A DNA stretch of 64,000 nucleotides, taken from Acetobacteraceae bacterium. GTDB lineage: Bacteria > Pseudomonadota > Alphaproteobacteria > Acetobacterales > Acetobacteraceae. Location of the stretch: NCBI GenBank assembly GCA_031291725.1, contig JARLIM010000026.1, positions 1-64,000 of the forward strand, read 5' to 3'. Of the stretch, positions 16,576-25,614 are shown one piece after another (positions within the stretch are counted from its first letter, which is position 1; the number at the start of each line of letters is the position of its first letter). The position numbers were made by a program, and so were the translations under genes. Below the pieces are notes generated by a model. The model was not told the origin of the DNA. It worked only from the letters and a program-made list of their open reading frames with translations, and did no database searches.

Positions 16576-17604
16576 ATGATGGATACATCGACCCTGCTCG
16601 CCTTGGTGCAGGATGGAGTTGTCAACGGCGCGATCTACGCGCTGTTGGCCCTCGCCTTGGTGCTGGTGTTCGCGGTGACACGGACGATCTTTATCCCGGT
16701 GGGTGAGATCGTCTCTTTCGCGGCCCTGACCTATGCCGGTCTGGACGGCAAAACCACGCCGCCCGTGCTGGCGTTGACGATGGGTCTGGGGCTGGTGGCG
16801 TTTCTGCGCGGCGCCGTCAAGGCGCGTGGGCGCGCATTGATGATATTGGCCCTGGAAACGCTCGGCCTGCCCGCGACGGTGACCGCCATTGTGATGGCGG
16901 TGGTGCCGATGCAACTCGGTATCGTCGCCAATGCCGCCATCGCGATACTCTGCGTCGCCCCCCTTGCGCCACTGCTCTATCGCATCGCCTTTGCCCCCTT
17001 GGCCGAGGCCTCCGTGCTGGTGCTGCTGATCGCCTCCGTCGGTGCGCATCTCGCCCTGTCCGGCCTCGGCTTGCTGGTCTTCGGGCCGGAAGGCGCACGC
17101 GGCGATGCGTTTTCGGATGCGGTGCTGGAAATGGGGCCGATCATCCTGCCCGGTCAGGCGATCTGGGTGCTGGCGGCAACGCTTGCAACGATGATCGGGC
17201 TGTGGGCGTTTTTCCGCTTCACGCTGGCCGGTGCCGCCCTGCGGGCGACCGCCATCAACCGGCGCGGGGCGCGGCTGGTGGGCATTGCCACCGATCAGGC
17301 CGGGCTGCACGCCTTCTGGCTGGCGGGCCTGATCGCCGCCGTCTCTGGCGTGCTGATCGCGCCGCTGACCACCATCTACTATGATGGCGGCTTTCTGATC
17401 GGCCTGAAGGGCTTCGTCGCCGCCATTGTCGGCGGGCTGGTCTCCTATCCCCTGGCAGCGTTGGCCGCCATTGCCGTGGGCATTCTGGAAAGCTTCGCCG
17501 CCTTCCAGGCAAGTGCCTTCAAGGAAGTGATCGTGTTCGCCGGGATCATTCCGGTGCTGCTCTGGCGCTCATTGCGTCATGTTTCGGTGGAGGACGAGGA
17601 ATGA
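16576..17604 (+). CDS. Liv-type ABC permease (LivH), long form
   Basis: This 342-residue membrane protein starts with the LivH pattern VVNGAIYALLALALVLVFAVT. It is longer than the usual 290-300 residues because of an extra hydrophobic segment at about 75-125 that follows a basic loop (KARGRALM). The double ATG (16576 and 16579) leaves the start uncertain by one codon. It follows the binding protein by 28 bases and overlaps the LivM-LivG fusion gene by 4 bases. The extra segment might add one or two membrane helices compared with the paralogue at 13012. Confidence 0.9.
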   Translation: MMDTSTLLALVQDGVVNGAIYALLALALVLVFAVTRTIFIPVGEIVSFAALTYAGLDGKTTPPVLALTMGLGLVAFLRGAVKARGRALMILALETLGLPATVTAIVMAVVPMQLGIVANAAIAILCVAPLAPLLYRIAFAPLAEASVLVLLIASVGAHLALSGLGLLVFGPEGARGDAFSDAVLEMGPIILPGQAIWVLAATLATMIGLWAFFRFTLAGAALRATAINRRGARLVGIATDQAGLHAFWLAGLIAAVSGVLIAPLTTIYYDGGFLIGLKGFVAAIVGGLVSYPLAALAAIAVGILESFAAFQASAFKEVIVFAGIIPVLLWRSLRHVSVEDEE

Positions 17605-19355
17605 AGCCGCTGCATTGGCTCGCCCTCGCCGCCTTGGCCGTGCTGCTGCCCTGGCTGCCCGGCCTGCCGCTGTTCTGGGTCTCGCTCGCCTGCCAGATCG
17701 GCATCTCGGCGATCATCGCCACCGGCCTTGTCGTGCTGACCGGGGTTGCCGGGATGACGAGCTTTGCGCAGGCCTCGCTGATGGGCATCGGCGCCTATGC
17801 AACAGCGGTGCTGTCCACCAATTACGGCCTCTCGCCCTGGCTCGGCCTGCCCGCCGCCCTGATGGCCTCGCTGGTGGTGGCGCTGGCGATGGGTGCCGTG
17901 ACGTTGCGGCTATCCGGGCATTACCTGGCACTCGGCACCATCGCGTGGAGCGTCTCGCTGTATTACCTCTACGCCAATCTGGACATTCTGGGCCGCAATG
18001 ACGGCATTTCCGGCATTCCGCCGCTGTCGATCGCGGGCTGGAGGCTGATCGACATCCGCGCCTCTGCCGTGGTGATCGGCCTGGGGCTGGTGGGGGCGAT
18101 GCTCACCACACGCCATCTGCTCGACAGCCGCTGGGGCCGCGCGATGCGGGCGTTGCGCGGTGGGGCGGTGGCGGCGGCGAGTGTGGGGGTGGAACTCGGA
18201 CAAGCCCGCATGCTGGCCTTCGTCTATGCCGCCGTGCTGGCGGGCTTCGCGGGCTGGCTGTTCGCCCATCTGCAGCGCGCGGTGAACCCCACGCCGTTCG
18301 GCTTGGTGGCGGGTATTCAATATCTGCTGATGGCTGTGGTGGGCGGGGCGGCCCATCTGCCGGGCGCATTGCTTGGCGCCATTTTGGTGGTGCTGGTCAA
18401 CAACGCGCTGCAAGACTGGCTGCCGCATCTGGTCGGGCCTGGTGTGAATGCCGAAACCGTGGTCTTCGGCCTGGCCCTTGTGCTGATGCTGCAAGCTGCC
18501 CCCACCGGGCTGTGGCCGCTGCTCGCCCGGAAATCCAAGCCGCGCCATCACGACGTCACCGCCGCCGCCCTGCCGCGCACATTGATGCCAGCCCAGGGCG
18601 GCGTGGCGTTGCAGGCCATCAATCTGCAACGGCGCTTCGGTGGCCTGGTGGCGGTGGCCGATCTGTCCTTCACCCTCTATCAGGGCGAGTTGCTCGGCCT
18701 GATCGGGCCGAATGGCGCGGGCAAATCCACCAGCTTCAACCTGCTCTCTGGCGTCACCCAGCCCAACCATGGCCGCGTCGAACTCGGCGGGCGCGACATG
18801 ACCGGCTCCAGCCCGCAGGACATGGCACGCTGCGGCATTGCCCGCAGCTTTCAGCACGCCAAACTCGTGCAGAGCCTGACAGTGATCGAGAATGTCGCCC
18901 TCGGCACCCATCTGCGCGGCGCCGCCTCGCCGGTGGCCGCTGTGCTGCGGCGGGACCGGGCGGAGGAGGCACGGATTTTTGCCGAAGCTGCCATTCAACT
19001 CGAACGCTGCGGGCTGGCAGATCTCGCCGATGCCTCGGCCACCGAACTCGCCCTCGGCCAGCAACGCATTGTCGAAATCGCCCGCGCTCTGGCCGCTGGC
19101 CCCTCCGTGCTGCTGCTCGACGAACCCGCCGCCGGTCTGCGTCACGCAGAGAAACAGGCGCTCGCCGCCCTGCTGCGGCAATTGCGCGCCGAGGGAATGG
19201 CGATTTTGTTGGTCGAGCATGACATGGAATTCGTCATGTCGCTCGCCGACCGGCTGGTGGTGATGGATTTCGGCACCGTCATCGCCGAGGGCCGCCCACA
19301 AGACGTGCGCCGCAACCCGGCGGTGATCGAAGCCTATCTTGGCGGTGTGGCATGA
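17601..19355 (+). CDS. LivM permease fused to LivG ATPase, second system
   Basis: The 584-residue protein has the same two-part plan as the product of 11238-13010. Residues 1-315 are a LivM permease ([20 protein letters not shown]). Residues 335-584 are a LivG ATPase with Walker [10 protein letters not shown] near residue 368, the family mark [12 protein letters not shown], and Walker [12 protein letters not shown]. The linker at about 312-332 is polar and basic (KSKPRHHDV). It overlaps both neighbours by 4 bases, so the operon is tightly coupled. The two fusions differ enough in sequence to be an old duplication or separately acquired systems. Confidence 0.94.
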   Translation: MKPLHWLALAALAVLLPWLPGLPLFWVSLACQIGISAIIATGLVVLTGVAGMTSFAQASLMGIGAYATAVLSTNYGLSPWLGLPAALMASLVVALAMGAVTLRLSGHYLALGTIAWSVSLYYLYANLDILGRNDGISGIPPLSIAGWRLIDIRASAVVIGLGLVGAMLTTRHLLDSRWGRAMRALRGGAVAAASVGVELGQARMLAFVYAAVLAGFAGWLFAHLQRAVNPTPFGLVAGIQYLLMAVVGGAAHLPGALLGAILVVLVNNALQDWLPHLVGPGVNAETVVFGLALVLMLQAAPTGLWPLLARKSKPRHHDVTAAALPRTLMPAQGGVALQAINLQRRFGGLVAVADLSFTLYQGELLGLIGPNGAGKSTSFNLLSGVTQPNHGRVELGGRDMTGSSPQDMARCGIARSFQHAKLVQSLTVIENVALGTHLRGAASPVAAVLRRDRAEEARIFAEAAIQLERCGLADLADASATELALGQQRIVEIARALAAGPSVLLLDEPAAGLRHAEKQALAALLRQLRAEGMAILLVEHDMEFVMSLADRLVVMDFGTVIAEGRPQDVRRNPAVIEAYLGGVA

Positions 19356-20071
19356 GCCTGCTCGACGCACAGAATATCTCGGTGGCCTATCGCGGCGTGC
19401 GCGCGGTGGAGGGCGTGTCGATTGCCGTCCAACAGGGCGAGATCGCCAGCGTGATCGGCCCGAACGGGGCCGGCAAGACCTCATTGCTCGCCGCCCTGAT
19501 GGGGCTGATCCCCAGCCAAGGCCGGGTGATGTTCGATGGGCACGACATTTCTCACCTGCCCACCGAGGCAAGGGTGGAGCGCGGGCTGGCGCTGGTGCCG
19601 GAATCGCGGGATTTGTTCGCCACCATGACGGTGCGCGAGAACCTGATGCTCGGGGCCTATCGCCACCGCGGCGAGGGGGCGGCGAAACGGCGGAACGGGA
19701 TGGAGGAAGCCTTCGACCTCTTCCCCCGCCTGCGCGAACGTGCCGAGCAATTGGCGGGCACGCTGTCCGGTGGCGAGCGGCAGATGCTGGCGATGGGGCG
19801 CGCTTTGATGGGCCGTCCACGCCTGTTGATGCTCGACGAACCCAGCCTCGGCCTCGCACCGCTCATCGTGCGCGACATCTTCCGCACCATCGCCACGCTG
19901 CGGGAAAAAGGCGTCTCGGTGTTGCTGGTGGAGCAGAACGCCCGCGCGGCGCTGGCTTTATCGACACATGCGAGCGTGCTGGAAAATGGCAGCGTCACCC
20001 TCGCCGGAGACAGCGCCGCACTCGCCGCCGATCAGCGGGTGACGGAATTGTATCTGGGGGCGGCGCACTGA
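19352..20071 (+). CDS. livF: Branched-chain amino acid-type ABC ATPase (LivF), second system
   Basis: The 239-residue ATPase has Walker A GPNGAGKTS, signature LSGGERQM and Walker B LMLDEPSLGLAPL, all typical of LivF. It closes the rightward liv operon and overlaps the fusion gene by 4 bases. Together the five functions encoded from 15387 to 20071 form a complete importer with no regulator of its own in the operon. Confidence 0.95.
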   Translation: MSLLDAQNISVAYRGVRAVEGVSIAVQQGEIASVIGPNGAGKTSLLAALMGLIPSQGRVMFDGHDISHLPTEARVERGLALVPESRDLFATMTVRENLMLGAYRHRGEGAAKRRNGMEEAFDLFPRLRERAEQLAGTLSGGERQMLAMGRALMGRPRLLMLDEPSLGLAPLIVRDIFRTIATLREKGVSVLLVEQNARAALALSTHASVLENGSVTLAGDSAALAADQRVTELYLGAAH

Positions 20072-20138
20072 ACCTCAAAACTTGTTCACTGGCCGGTTTA
20101 CGAATTGTTGTTAGTTTGGCTGCAGAATTGGAGCCACC

Positions 20139-21689
20139 ATGACCATCCTCCGCCCGCTCCGCATTGCCGTGTTCGCCGCAACGCTGCTGCAAGCCCTGCC
20201 CGCCTGCGCAGGCACCACAGTAGAAGAGGCTCAGGCATTGCAGGGGCAATTGCATGACTGGCTCGCCAGTCTGGTCGCACCGCTGATGCCGCCTGATGCC
20301 CAGCCGGTGCAGGTCATACCCGAAGGCGATGGGTTCCGGCTGCGGGTGGAAAGCCCGCTGGCGGCGGATGCGTTTATTCCGCATGGCAGCGCCATCACCC
20401 TCAAAGCCACCCGGCTGGATGGCGGGCGCTGGGCGCTGGACGATCTCACCCTGCCATCGCCGCTGACCGTCACCCTGCCCGCCAGACCGGTGCCGCCCGC
20501 CGCAGCCGGCGCGCCCCCTGCCGCACCGGTCGCGCCGAACACCATCACCTTCAACGCGGGCAACACCAGCTATCATGGCGTGTTCGACCCCAGCTTCGCC
20601 ACTGCCTCTCATTTCGAATCCGCCAGCGTCGAACTGCGCAGCACCACGAAGGCCGCTCTGTCTGAAACCGGCAGTGCCGCCAGCGCCACCGATCTACAGC
20701 CGCTGGGCAATGGCCGGGTGGCACTGCACGTCACCAGCAACACGAAGGACGCCCATCAACGCTTCATGCAGACGGATGGCACGCCGGGCGATGTGGCCTG
20801 GTCACGCAGTGCGAGCAAAACCAATGTCGACGCGCTTTCGCCCAGCATTCTCGCTGATCTGATCCGCGCCATCGCCCCGCTCACCGCCGGAGCCGCCAGC
20901 CCCCACCTGACACCGGAGCAAATTGAACTCTGGAACCGAGCCGTGGCTGATTTGTTCAACGTCTCCGGACCGATCAGTTCAGACAGCGAGGTCAGCGATA
21001 TCACGCTGCGGGCGGCCAATAGCGTGATGGCGGTCGATTCCCTGCATGTCGGCACTCAGCTGGAGGTGCAACACGGCGCCCCCACTTTCACGCTGCGCAT
21101 GGGCCTGAACAATCTTCAGATCCCCACCCTTCCGCGCGGCACGATGGCCGATTTGATGCCGCATGATCTGACCTTGGCACTCCATATCGGCGGAATTCCG
21201 ACCGCCAATATAAGGCAAATTCTGCTCGATCTGCCCAACGACGTCGGCGCACCGGATGCCGCACAGCGCCAACAGGCACAAATGGCTGCCTTGCTGGAGC
21301 ATGGTGTCGATATCGGCCTGGACGATATCGCCTTCCGCTTGGGCAGCACCGCCATCAGCGGCCATGCTCTGGCGCATCTGACATCACCGCAAAAAATCGA
21401 CATCACCGCCGATTTTGCCGCCCAGAACCTCGACACCTTGCTGCAACGTGCCAGTCATGACCCACACATGGCGCAATCGATGACGGCTCTGACCATCATC
21501 CGAGGTCTCGGCAAGGTGGAGGGCACCACCACGCGGTGGCATATCGACGTGCGGGATAAAATCATTCTGGTCAACGGCTTCGACCTGCGTGCCTTCACCG
21601 CACGCCCATCTCCAGCGCAACCGCGTCCCGCCGCGCCCGCATCACCCACAACACCAAAGCCAACCCCAAAGCCGCCAGCAAAGCCATAA
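20139..21689 (+). CDS. Exported protein of unknown function, 516 residues
   Basis: The function is not recognised. The protein begins with a signal peptide (MTILRPLRIAVFAATLLQAL, cleavage probably near ACAG) and has no further membrane segment, so it is likely periplasmic or outer-membrane associated. The body is Ala/Thr/Asp-rich with beta-like alternation. The last 30 residues are a Pro/Lys/Ala-rich tail. The ribosome-binding site TTGGAG precedes the ATG at 20139. It follows the liv operon by 67 bases on the same strand. Its last 95 bases overlap, in antisense, the 3' end of the convergent MFS gene, and both frames look coding there. Confidence 0.7.
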   Translation: MTILRPLRIAVFAATLLQALPACAGTTVEEAQALQGQLHDWLASLVAPLMPPDAQPVQVIPEGDGFRLRVESPLAADAFIPHGSAITLKATRLDGGRWALDDLTLPSPLTVTLPARPVPPAAAGAPPAAPVAPNTITFNAGNTSYHGVFDPSFATASHFESASVELRSTTKAALSETGSAASATDLQPLGNGRVALHVTSNTKDAHQRFMQTDGTPGDVAWSRSASKTNVDALSPSILADLIRAIAPLTAGAASPHLTPEQIELWNRAVADLFNVSGPISSDSEVSDITLRAANSVMAVDSLHVGTQLEVQHGAPTFTLRMGLNNLQIPTLPRGTMADLMPHDLTLALHIGGIPTANIRQILLDLPNDVGAPDAAQRQQAQMAALLEHGVDIGLDDIAFRLGSTAISGHALAHLTSPQKIDITADFAAQNLDTLLQRASHDPHMAQSMTALTIIRGLGKVEGTTTRWHIDVRDKIILVNGFDLRAFTARPSPAQPRPAAPASPTTPKPTPKPPAKP

Positions 21690-22740
21690 GCCAGAATACC
21701 TCGCCGCCCCAGCTGGGATAGATCCGGCTGACAACGGCCATGCCGATCCCAATCGGCGCGGCAACGCCCAGGGCTGCGTAGATCGTTTGGGCGGTGGCAG
21801 CGTGGCTGGGTGGGGTGCTTTGGCCGATGATCCGCATCGAGGCCAAGTAGGGCAGTGTAAAACTGCCCGCATGCAGCGGTTGCAGAATGGCAAGCAACCA
21901 GGGATCGACGGTCAGCGCCGAGCCTGTCCAGCGCAACACCGACACACACGCCCCGATCAGCAACAGCTTCCACGGATCAATGCGCGCAAGCCGGTGGCGC
22001 AGCAAGAGCATGACGATGATCTCCATCACCACCCCCTCGCCCCACAGCGCGCCGATCGCCCGATCCGAAATATGAGCAGCCTGCCACAGCAAGGTCGAAA
22101 ACCCATAAAACGCGGCATGCGTGCCCTGAAGCAGGGCCGACACCCCCAGCATACGCCGATAATCCCGTGCTTCGAACAGCGGCAGCAACGCGCCGGACCA
22201 AGTGCGTGCCACTGCGGGGGCCGGCAATACCGTTCCGAGCAATGCCATCGTCATCAGATTGCCCGCCGCCATCATCCAGACCACCGAGGCCGCCCCGCCC
22301 CACTCCACCACGCCCCCTCCCCCGACCACCCCTGCCACATAAGTGGCAGATGCAAAGGCGCGAACATGGCCGAAAGTGAAAAGACCACGCTCCGCATTGC
22401 GCCAAGTCAGTGTGTCGGCCAGTGGCATGGTGGCGCTGGAACCGATATTGGAGAGCAGCAACAGCGCCGCCATTTTCCAAACGCCCTGTATATCCAGCCC
22501 CTGGATCAGCAGCAAAGGCAGCGCCGTCAGCGCACACCCCAGCGCCATCACCAGCCGCAGCTGACCGATCCGGTCCGCCAGATAGCCCCAGAACGGCCCC
22601 GCCAGCACGCGGATGAGGGTGGACAGCCCCATCACCAGCCCGATTTCCGCAGTGCTCAACCCGTGTGCCGCCATCAGCACCACAATGAAGACCATGTTCA
22701 CGCCATTGGCGGCATAGATGCCTGCCTGACAGGCGATCAT
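21595..22740 (-). CDS. MFS transporter, phenylpropionate/nucleoside permease-like
   Basis: This membrane protein of about 381 residues has twelve hydrophobic segments and resembles the MFS_1-like/HcaT group, with the loop motif GYLADRIG between helices 2 and 3. The ATG at 22740 lies just beyond the sufE stop codon; a GTG at 22758 is an alternative. Longer in-frame starts would run deep into sufE. The substrate is unknown. The 3' end overlaps the convergent exported-protein gene by 95 bases. Confidence 0.85.
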   Translation of the reverse strand: MIACQAGIYAANGVNMVFIVVLMAAHGLSTAEIGLVMGLSTLIRVLAGPFWGYLADRIGQLRLVMALGCALTALPLLLIQGLDIQGVWKMAALLLLSNIGSSATMPLADTLTWRNAERGLFTFGHVRAFASATYVAGVVGGGGVVEWGGAASVVWMMAAGNLMTMALLGTVLPAPAVARTWSGALLPLFEARDYRRMLGVSALLQGTHAAFYGFSTLLWQAAHISDRAIGALWGEGVVMEIIVMLLLRHRLARIDPWKLLLIGACVSVLRWTGSALTVDPWLLAILQPLHAGSFTLPYLASMRIIGQSTPPSHAATAQTIYAALGVAAPIGIGMAVVSRIYPSWGGEVFWLMALLAALGLALVLWVMRARRDAVALEMGVR

Positions 22741-22762
22741 GCGGTTGGCGGCGTTCACACCC

Positions 22763-23209
22763 TCAGCCCCGTGCGACGGCGGCAGCGTAGTCCTGAATCT
22801 TCCGCGCCATCGAGGCCACTCCATTGCCACGATTGCTCGATAACGCCTCAATCAACCCCAATTCCTTGAGGAACACCGGGTCAGTCGCCAGAATTTCGGC
22901 GGGCGGGCGGCCGGAATAGACGCGCAACAACATCGCCACCAGCCCGGAGACGATGGCTGCATCGGAGGAGCCGGCGAAATACAGCAGGCCGTCGCGCAAT
23001 TCCGGCTGCAACCAGACCTGGCTTTGACATCCTAGCACACGATGCGCCTCGTCCTGCCACGCCGCGGGAAAAGGCGGCAATTTTCGGCCGAGATCGATGA
23101 TGTGCTGGTAGCGGTCCATCCAGTCATCGAACAGATCGAGCTCTTCAGCGATGGCCGCGATGGCTGAGGCGGCATTGTCGTCTTCGGGGAGAAAAAATGG
23201 ATCGGTCAT
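22763..23209 (-). CDS. sufE: Cysteine desulfuration protein SufE
   Basis: The 148-residue product matches SufE in length and in the sulfur-accepting site VLGCQSQVW, whose Cys takes persulfide sulfur from the SufS desulfurase for Fe-S cluster assembly. The ATG at 23209 gives the normal family N-terminus; a start 15 codons upstream would add an unrelated hydrophobic tail. No other suf gene is in the window. It is followed at 22740 by an MFS gene that may be co-transcribed. Confidence 0.92.
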   Translation of the reverse strand: MTDPFFLPEDDNAASAIAAIAEELDLFDDWMDRYQHIIDLGRKLPPFPAAWQDEAHRVLGCQSQVWLQPELRDGLLYFAGSSDAAIVSGLVAMLLRVYSGRPPAEILATDPVFLKELGLIEALSSNRGNGVASMARKIQDYAAAVARG

Positions 23210-23269
23210 GCCCAGGAGGTGAAGCCACACGGCGCTGACGTCAAGCTGCAGCACGCGAGGGTCAGCAAC

Positions 23270-23299
23270 AAAAAAGGCGCCCAGGTTTCCCCGGACGCC
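23270..23299 (-). terminator. Intrinsic terminator of the actP operon
   Basis: On the minus strand a 10-bp stem (GGCGTCCGGG pairing with CCTGGGCGCC, with two G-U pairs) closes on a GAAA tetraloop and is followed by six T residues. It lies 27 bases beyond the actP stop codon and before sufE, so it separates the two transcription units. Confidence 0.88.
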
Positions 23300-23325
23300 C
23301 TTTCTTGAACCAGTCAGTTCGCGTT

Positions 23326-24999
23326 TTAGTGCGAGCTGCCCGTCGAAGCACCAATGCCCGTGGCAGAGCGGACATACTGGGCTTCAAATCCAGCCATGTC
23401 CTTCTGGCCCTGAGCCGAGCTGTCGGTGATCGAGAACAACCAGCAGAAGAAAAACGCCACCGGCATCGAGTAGATCGCCGGGTTGGCCAACGGGAAGATA
23501 GCTTCCTTGTTGCCCAGCACAGCCACCCAGATCGACGGGCTGAGGATGGTCAGCACCACGGCGGTGATCAGGCCGAGCCAGCCACCGACAACCGCACCGC
23601 GCGTGGTCAGCTTCTTCCACAGCACCGAAAGCAACAGCACCGGGAAGTTCGAGCTGGCGGCGATCGCGAAGGCCAGACCCACCATGAAGGCGATGTTCTG
23701 CTTCTCGAAAGCGATGCCAAGCACGATGGCCACGATGCCCAGGACGACAGTTGCCGCCTTGGAGACATGCAGTTCCGAGCTGTCGCCGTCATGGTCCTTG
23801 CGCAGCACCGAGGCGTAGATGTCGTGAGACACCGCCGAAGCGCCAGCCAGCGTCAGCCCCGACACCACCGCAAGGATGGTGGCGAACGCCACGGCCGAGA
23901 TGAAGCCGAGCAGCAGATTGCCACCCACCGCATCCGCAAGCCAGATGGCCGCCATGTTCGAGCCACCCTTGAGCGCCTTGGTGCCAGCAACCAGGAAGTC
24001 CGGGTTGGTGGCAACCAGCGTGATCGCGCCGAAGCCAATGATGAAGGTGAGGACGTAGAAATAGCCGATGAACGAGGTGGCGAAGAAGACCGAGCTGCGG
24101 GCTGCCTTCGCATCGGCCACCGTAAAGAAGCGCATCAGGATGTGCGGCAGGCCAGCGGTGCCGAACATCAGGGCCAGACCCAGCGAGATCGTGCCAATCG
24201 GGCTCTTGACGAACGAACCCGGGATCATGATCGCTTCATGCTTCGGGCTCTGCGCCACGGCATCGGCGAACAGGGCCATGGGGTTGAAGCCATAATGCGC
24301 CAGCACCAGAAGCGCGATCAGCGTCGCACCGCCCAGCAGCAGGCAAGCCTTGATGATCTGCACCCATGTCGTCGCCAGCATGCCGCCGAAGGTGACGTAG
24401 AGAATCATCAGCACGCCCACAACGACTTCAGCAACGTTGTAATCCAGGCCGAAGAGCAACTTGATCAACTGCCCGGCACCGACCATCTGGGCGATGAGGT
24501 AGAACGCCACGACCACCAGGGTTGAGACGGCCGACAACACGCGCAGCGGGGTTTCGGCCAGACGGTAGCTGACCACGTCGGCGAAAGTGAACTTGCCGAG
24601 GTTGCGCAGACGTTCAGCCATCAGGGCGACGATGATCGGCCAGCCGACAAGGAAGCCGATCGAGTAGATCAGGCCGTCATAACCCGATTCATACACCAGC
24701 GCCGAAATACCGAGGAACGATGCCGCCGACATATAGTCGCCCGCAATCGCCAAACCGTTCTGCAGACCGGTGATGTGGCCGCCGGCGTTGTAGAAGTCAG
24801 CCGTGGAGCGGGTGCGCTTGGCAGCCCAGTAGGTGATGCCGAGGGTCAGCAGCACGAAAGCGACGAACATGATGATCGCCGTGGTGTTCGTGGACTGCTT
24901 CTGGGTCTGACCGATCGCTTCGTCAGCCATCGCCGAGCCGGCAAAGCACACAACCGCAGCAAAAACAGCGGCGGCGCGAGAAAGAAGGGCGCGAATCAT
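23326..24999 (-). CDS. actP: Cation/acetate symporter (ActP-like, SSS family)
   Basis: The 557-residue protein is a sodium:solute symporter-family carrier. It starts with a signal-like segment ending AMADE, as in E. coli ActP, and then has about 13 membrane helices. Family features include [16 protein letters not shown] in the first helices and the long helix containing SHDIYASVL. It probably takes up acetate or other short carboxylates. The upstream DUF485 gene overlaps it by 4 bases, the usual actP arrangement. A strong terminator follows at 23270. Confidence 0.93.
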   Translation of the reverse strand: MIRALLSRAAAVFAAVVCFAGSAMADEAIGQTQKQSTNTTAIIMFVAFVLLTLGITYWAAKRTRSTADFYNAGGHITGLQNGLAIAGDYMSAASFLGISALVYESGYDGLIYSIGFLVGWPIIVALMAERLRNLGKFTFADVVSYRLAETPLRVLSAVSTLVVVAFYLIAQMVGAGQLIKLLFGLDYNVAEVVVGVLMILYVTFGGMLATTWVQIIKACLLLGGATLIALLVLAHYGFNPMALFADAVAQSPKHEAIMIPGSFVKSPIGTISLGLALMFGTAGLPHILMRFFTVADAKAARSSVFFATSFIGYFYVLTFIIGFGAITLVATNPDFLVAGTKALKGGSNMAAIWLADAVGGNLLLGFISAVAFATILAVVSGLTLAGASAVSHDIYASVLRKDHDGDSSELHVSKAATVVLGIVAIVLGIAFEKQNIAFMVGLAFAIAASSNFPVLLLSVLWKKLTTRGAVVGGWLGLITAVVLTILSPSIWVAVLGNKEAIFPLANPAIYSMPVAFFFCWLFSITDSSAQGQKDMAGFEAQYVRSATGIGASTGSSH

Positions 25000-25310
25000 C
25001 GATTTGCCTCCACGACCTTGCGGGTCAGGGCGTCGAACTCAGAGTTCGCGCGGTTGACGTAAATGCCGGTAATGACAATGGCCGACAGCAGAACGAACAT
25101 GCCGATCGGAAATGCCAGTGTGACCACACCGGACACGATCGTGCCAAGGAACGGCTTGGCGAATGCAAGCATCAGCACGTAGCCGTAATAGATCACCAAC
25201 ATGAGAATCGACAGGCTCCAGCCGAAGCTGTTGCGCTTGGTTTCCAACTCTATGTAGTTGGGATCAGCCTGGACCCTTCGGACCAGCTCGTTCGAGAGGT
25301 TGTTGTGCAT
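24996..25310 (-). CDS. DUF485 membrane protein, actP partner
   Basis: This 104-residue protein has two membrane helices ([20 protein letters not shown] and a second at about 62-84), the DUF485/YjcH layout. The ATG at 25310 is preceded by AGGAAAACAC, a good ribosome-binding site; in-frame codons upstream add a polar tail absent from the family. Its 3' end overlaps actP by 4 bases. Family members are always found next to acetate-type symporters and are thought to assist them, but the mechanism is not known. Confidence 0.9.
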   Translation of the reverse strand: MHNNLSNELVRRVQADPNYIELETKRNSFGWSLSILMLVIYYGYVLMLAFAKPFLGTIVSGVVTLAFPIGMFVLLSAIVITGIYVNRANSEFDALTRKVVEANR

Positions 25311-25614
25311 GTGTTTTCCTATGTCACCGGACGTGCGGTCCCGGTCTTGGCGTTCAACTCTCGTGATCACACCACCCCCGTGATATGACCACTCCCCCTT
25401 CGTTGCATGTATTCATGGGCCGGGCTCGGAAAGCAAGCCCGGCGAAGTGGGTTTTGGGCAACTTTCGGCCCTGAACACTGTCAGGATGTGAAATTTTCCT
25501 GTCAGAAGATGGCAAACCACGCAAAAACCCTGCAATCGGACTTCGTTGCGGCAGGCGCTTGCACCCCCTATCCGGGCATGGCCAAATGCCCCGCGAGCAT
25601 TGCAGGAGAGCCGT
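25311..25614. promoter_or_regulatory. Divergent intergenic region, DUF485-actP / MHS carrier
   Basis: No gene is seen in these 304 bases, which hold the promoters for two divergent transport units. A perfect 8-bp hairpin, GCCGGGCT/AGCCCGGC with a 9-base loop, lies at 25419-25443. CTGTCAG occurs twice around 25480-25505 in an AT-richer patch, a possible direct-repeat operator. No convincing sigma-70 or sigma-54 promoter was recognised by eye. Confidence 0.4.

Noticed and set aside
17910-19859. Minus-strand open frame of about 650 codons opposite the second liv operon
   Set aside because: It crosses livM-livG and livF, is Arg/Gly/Pro-rich without motifs, and has no ribosome-binding site.
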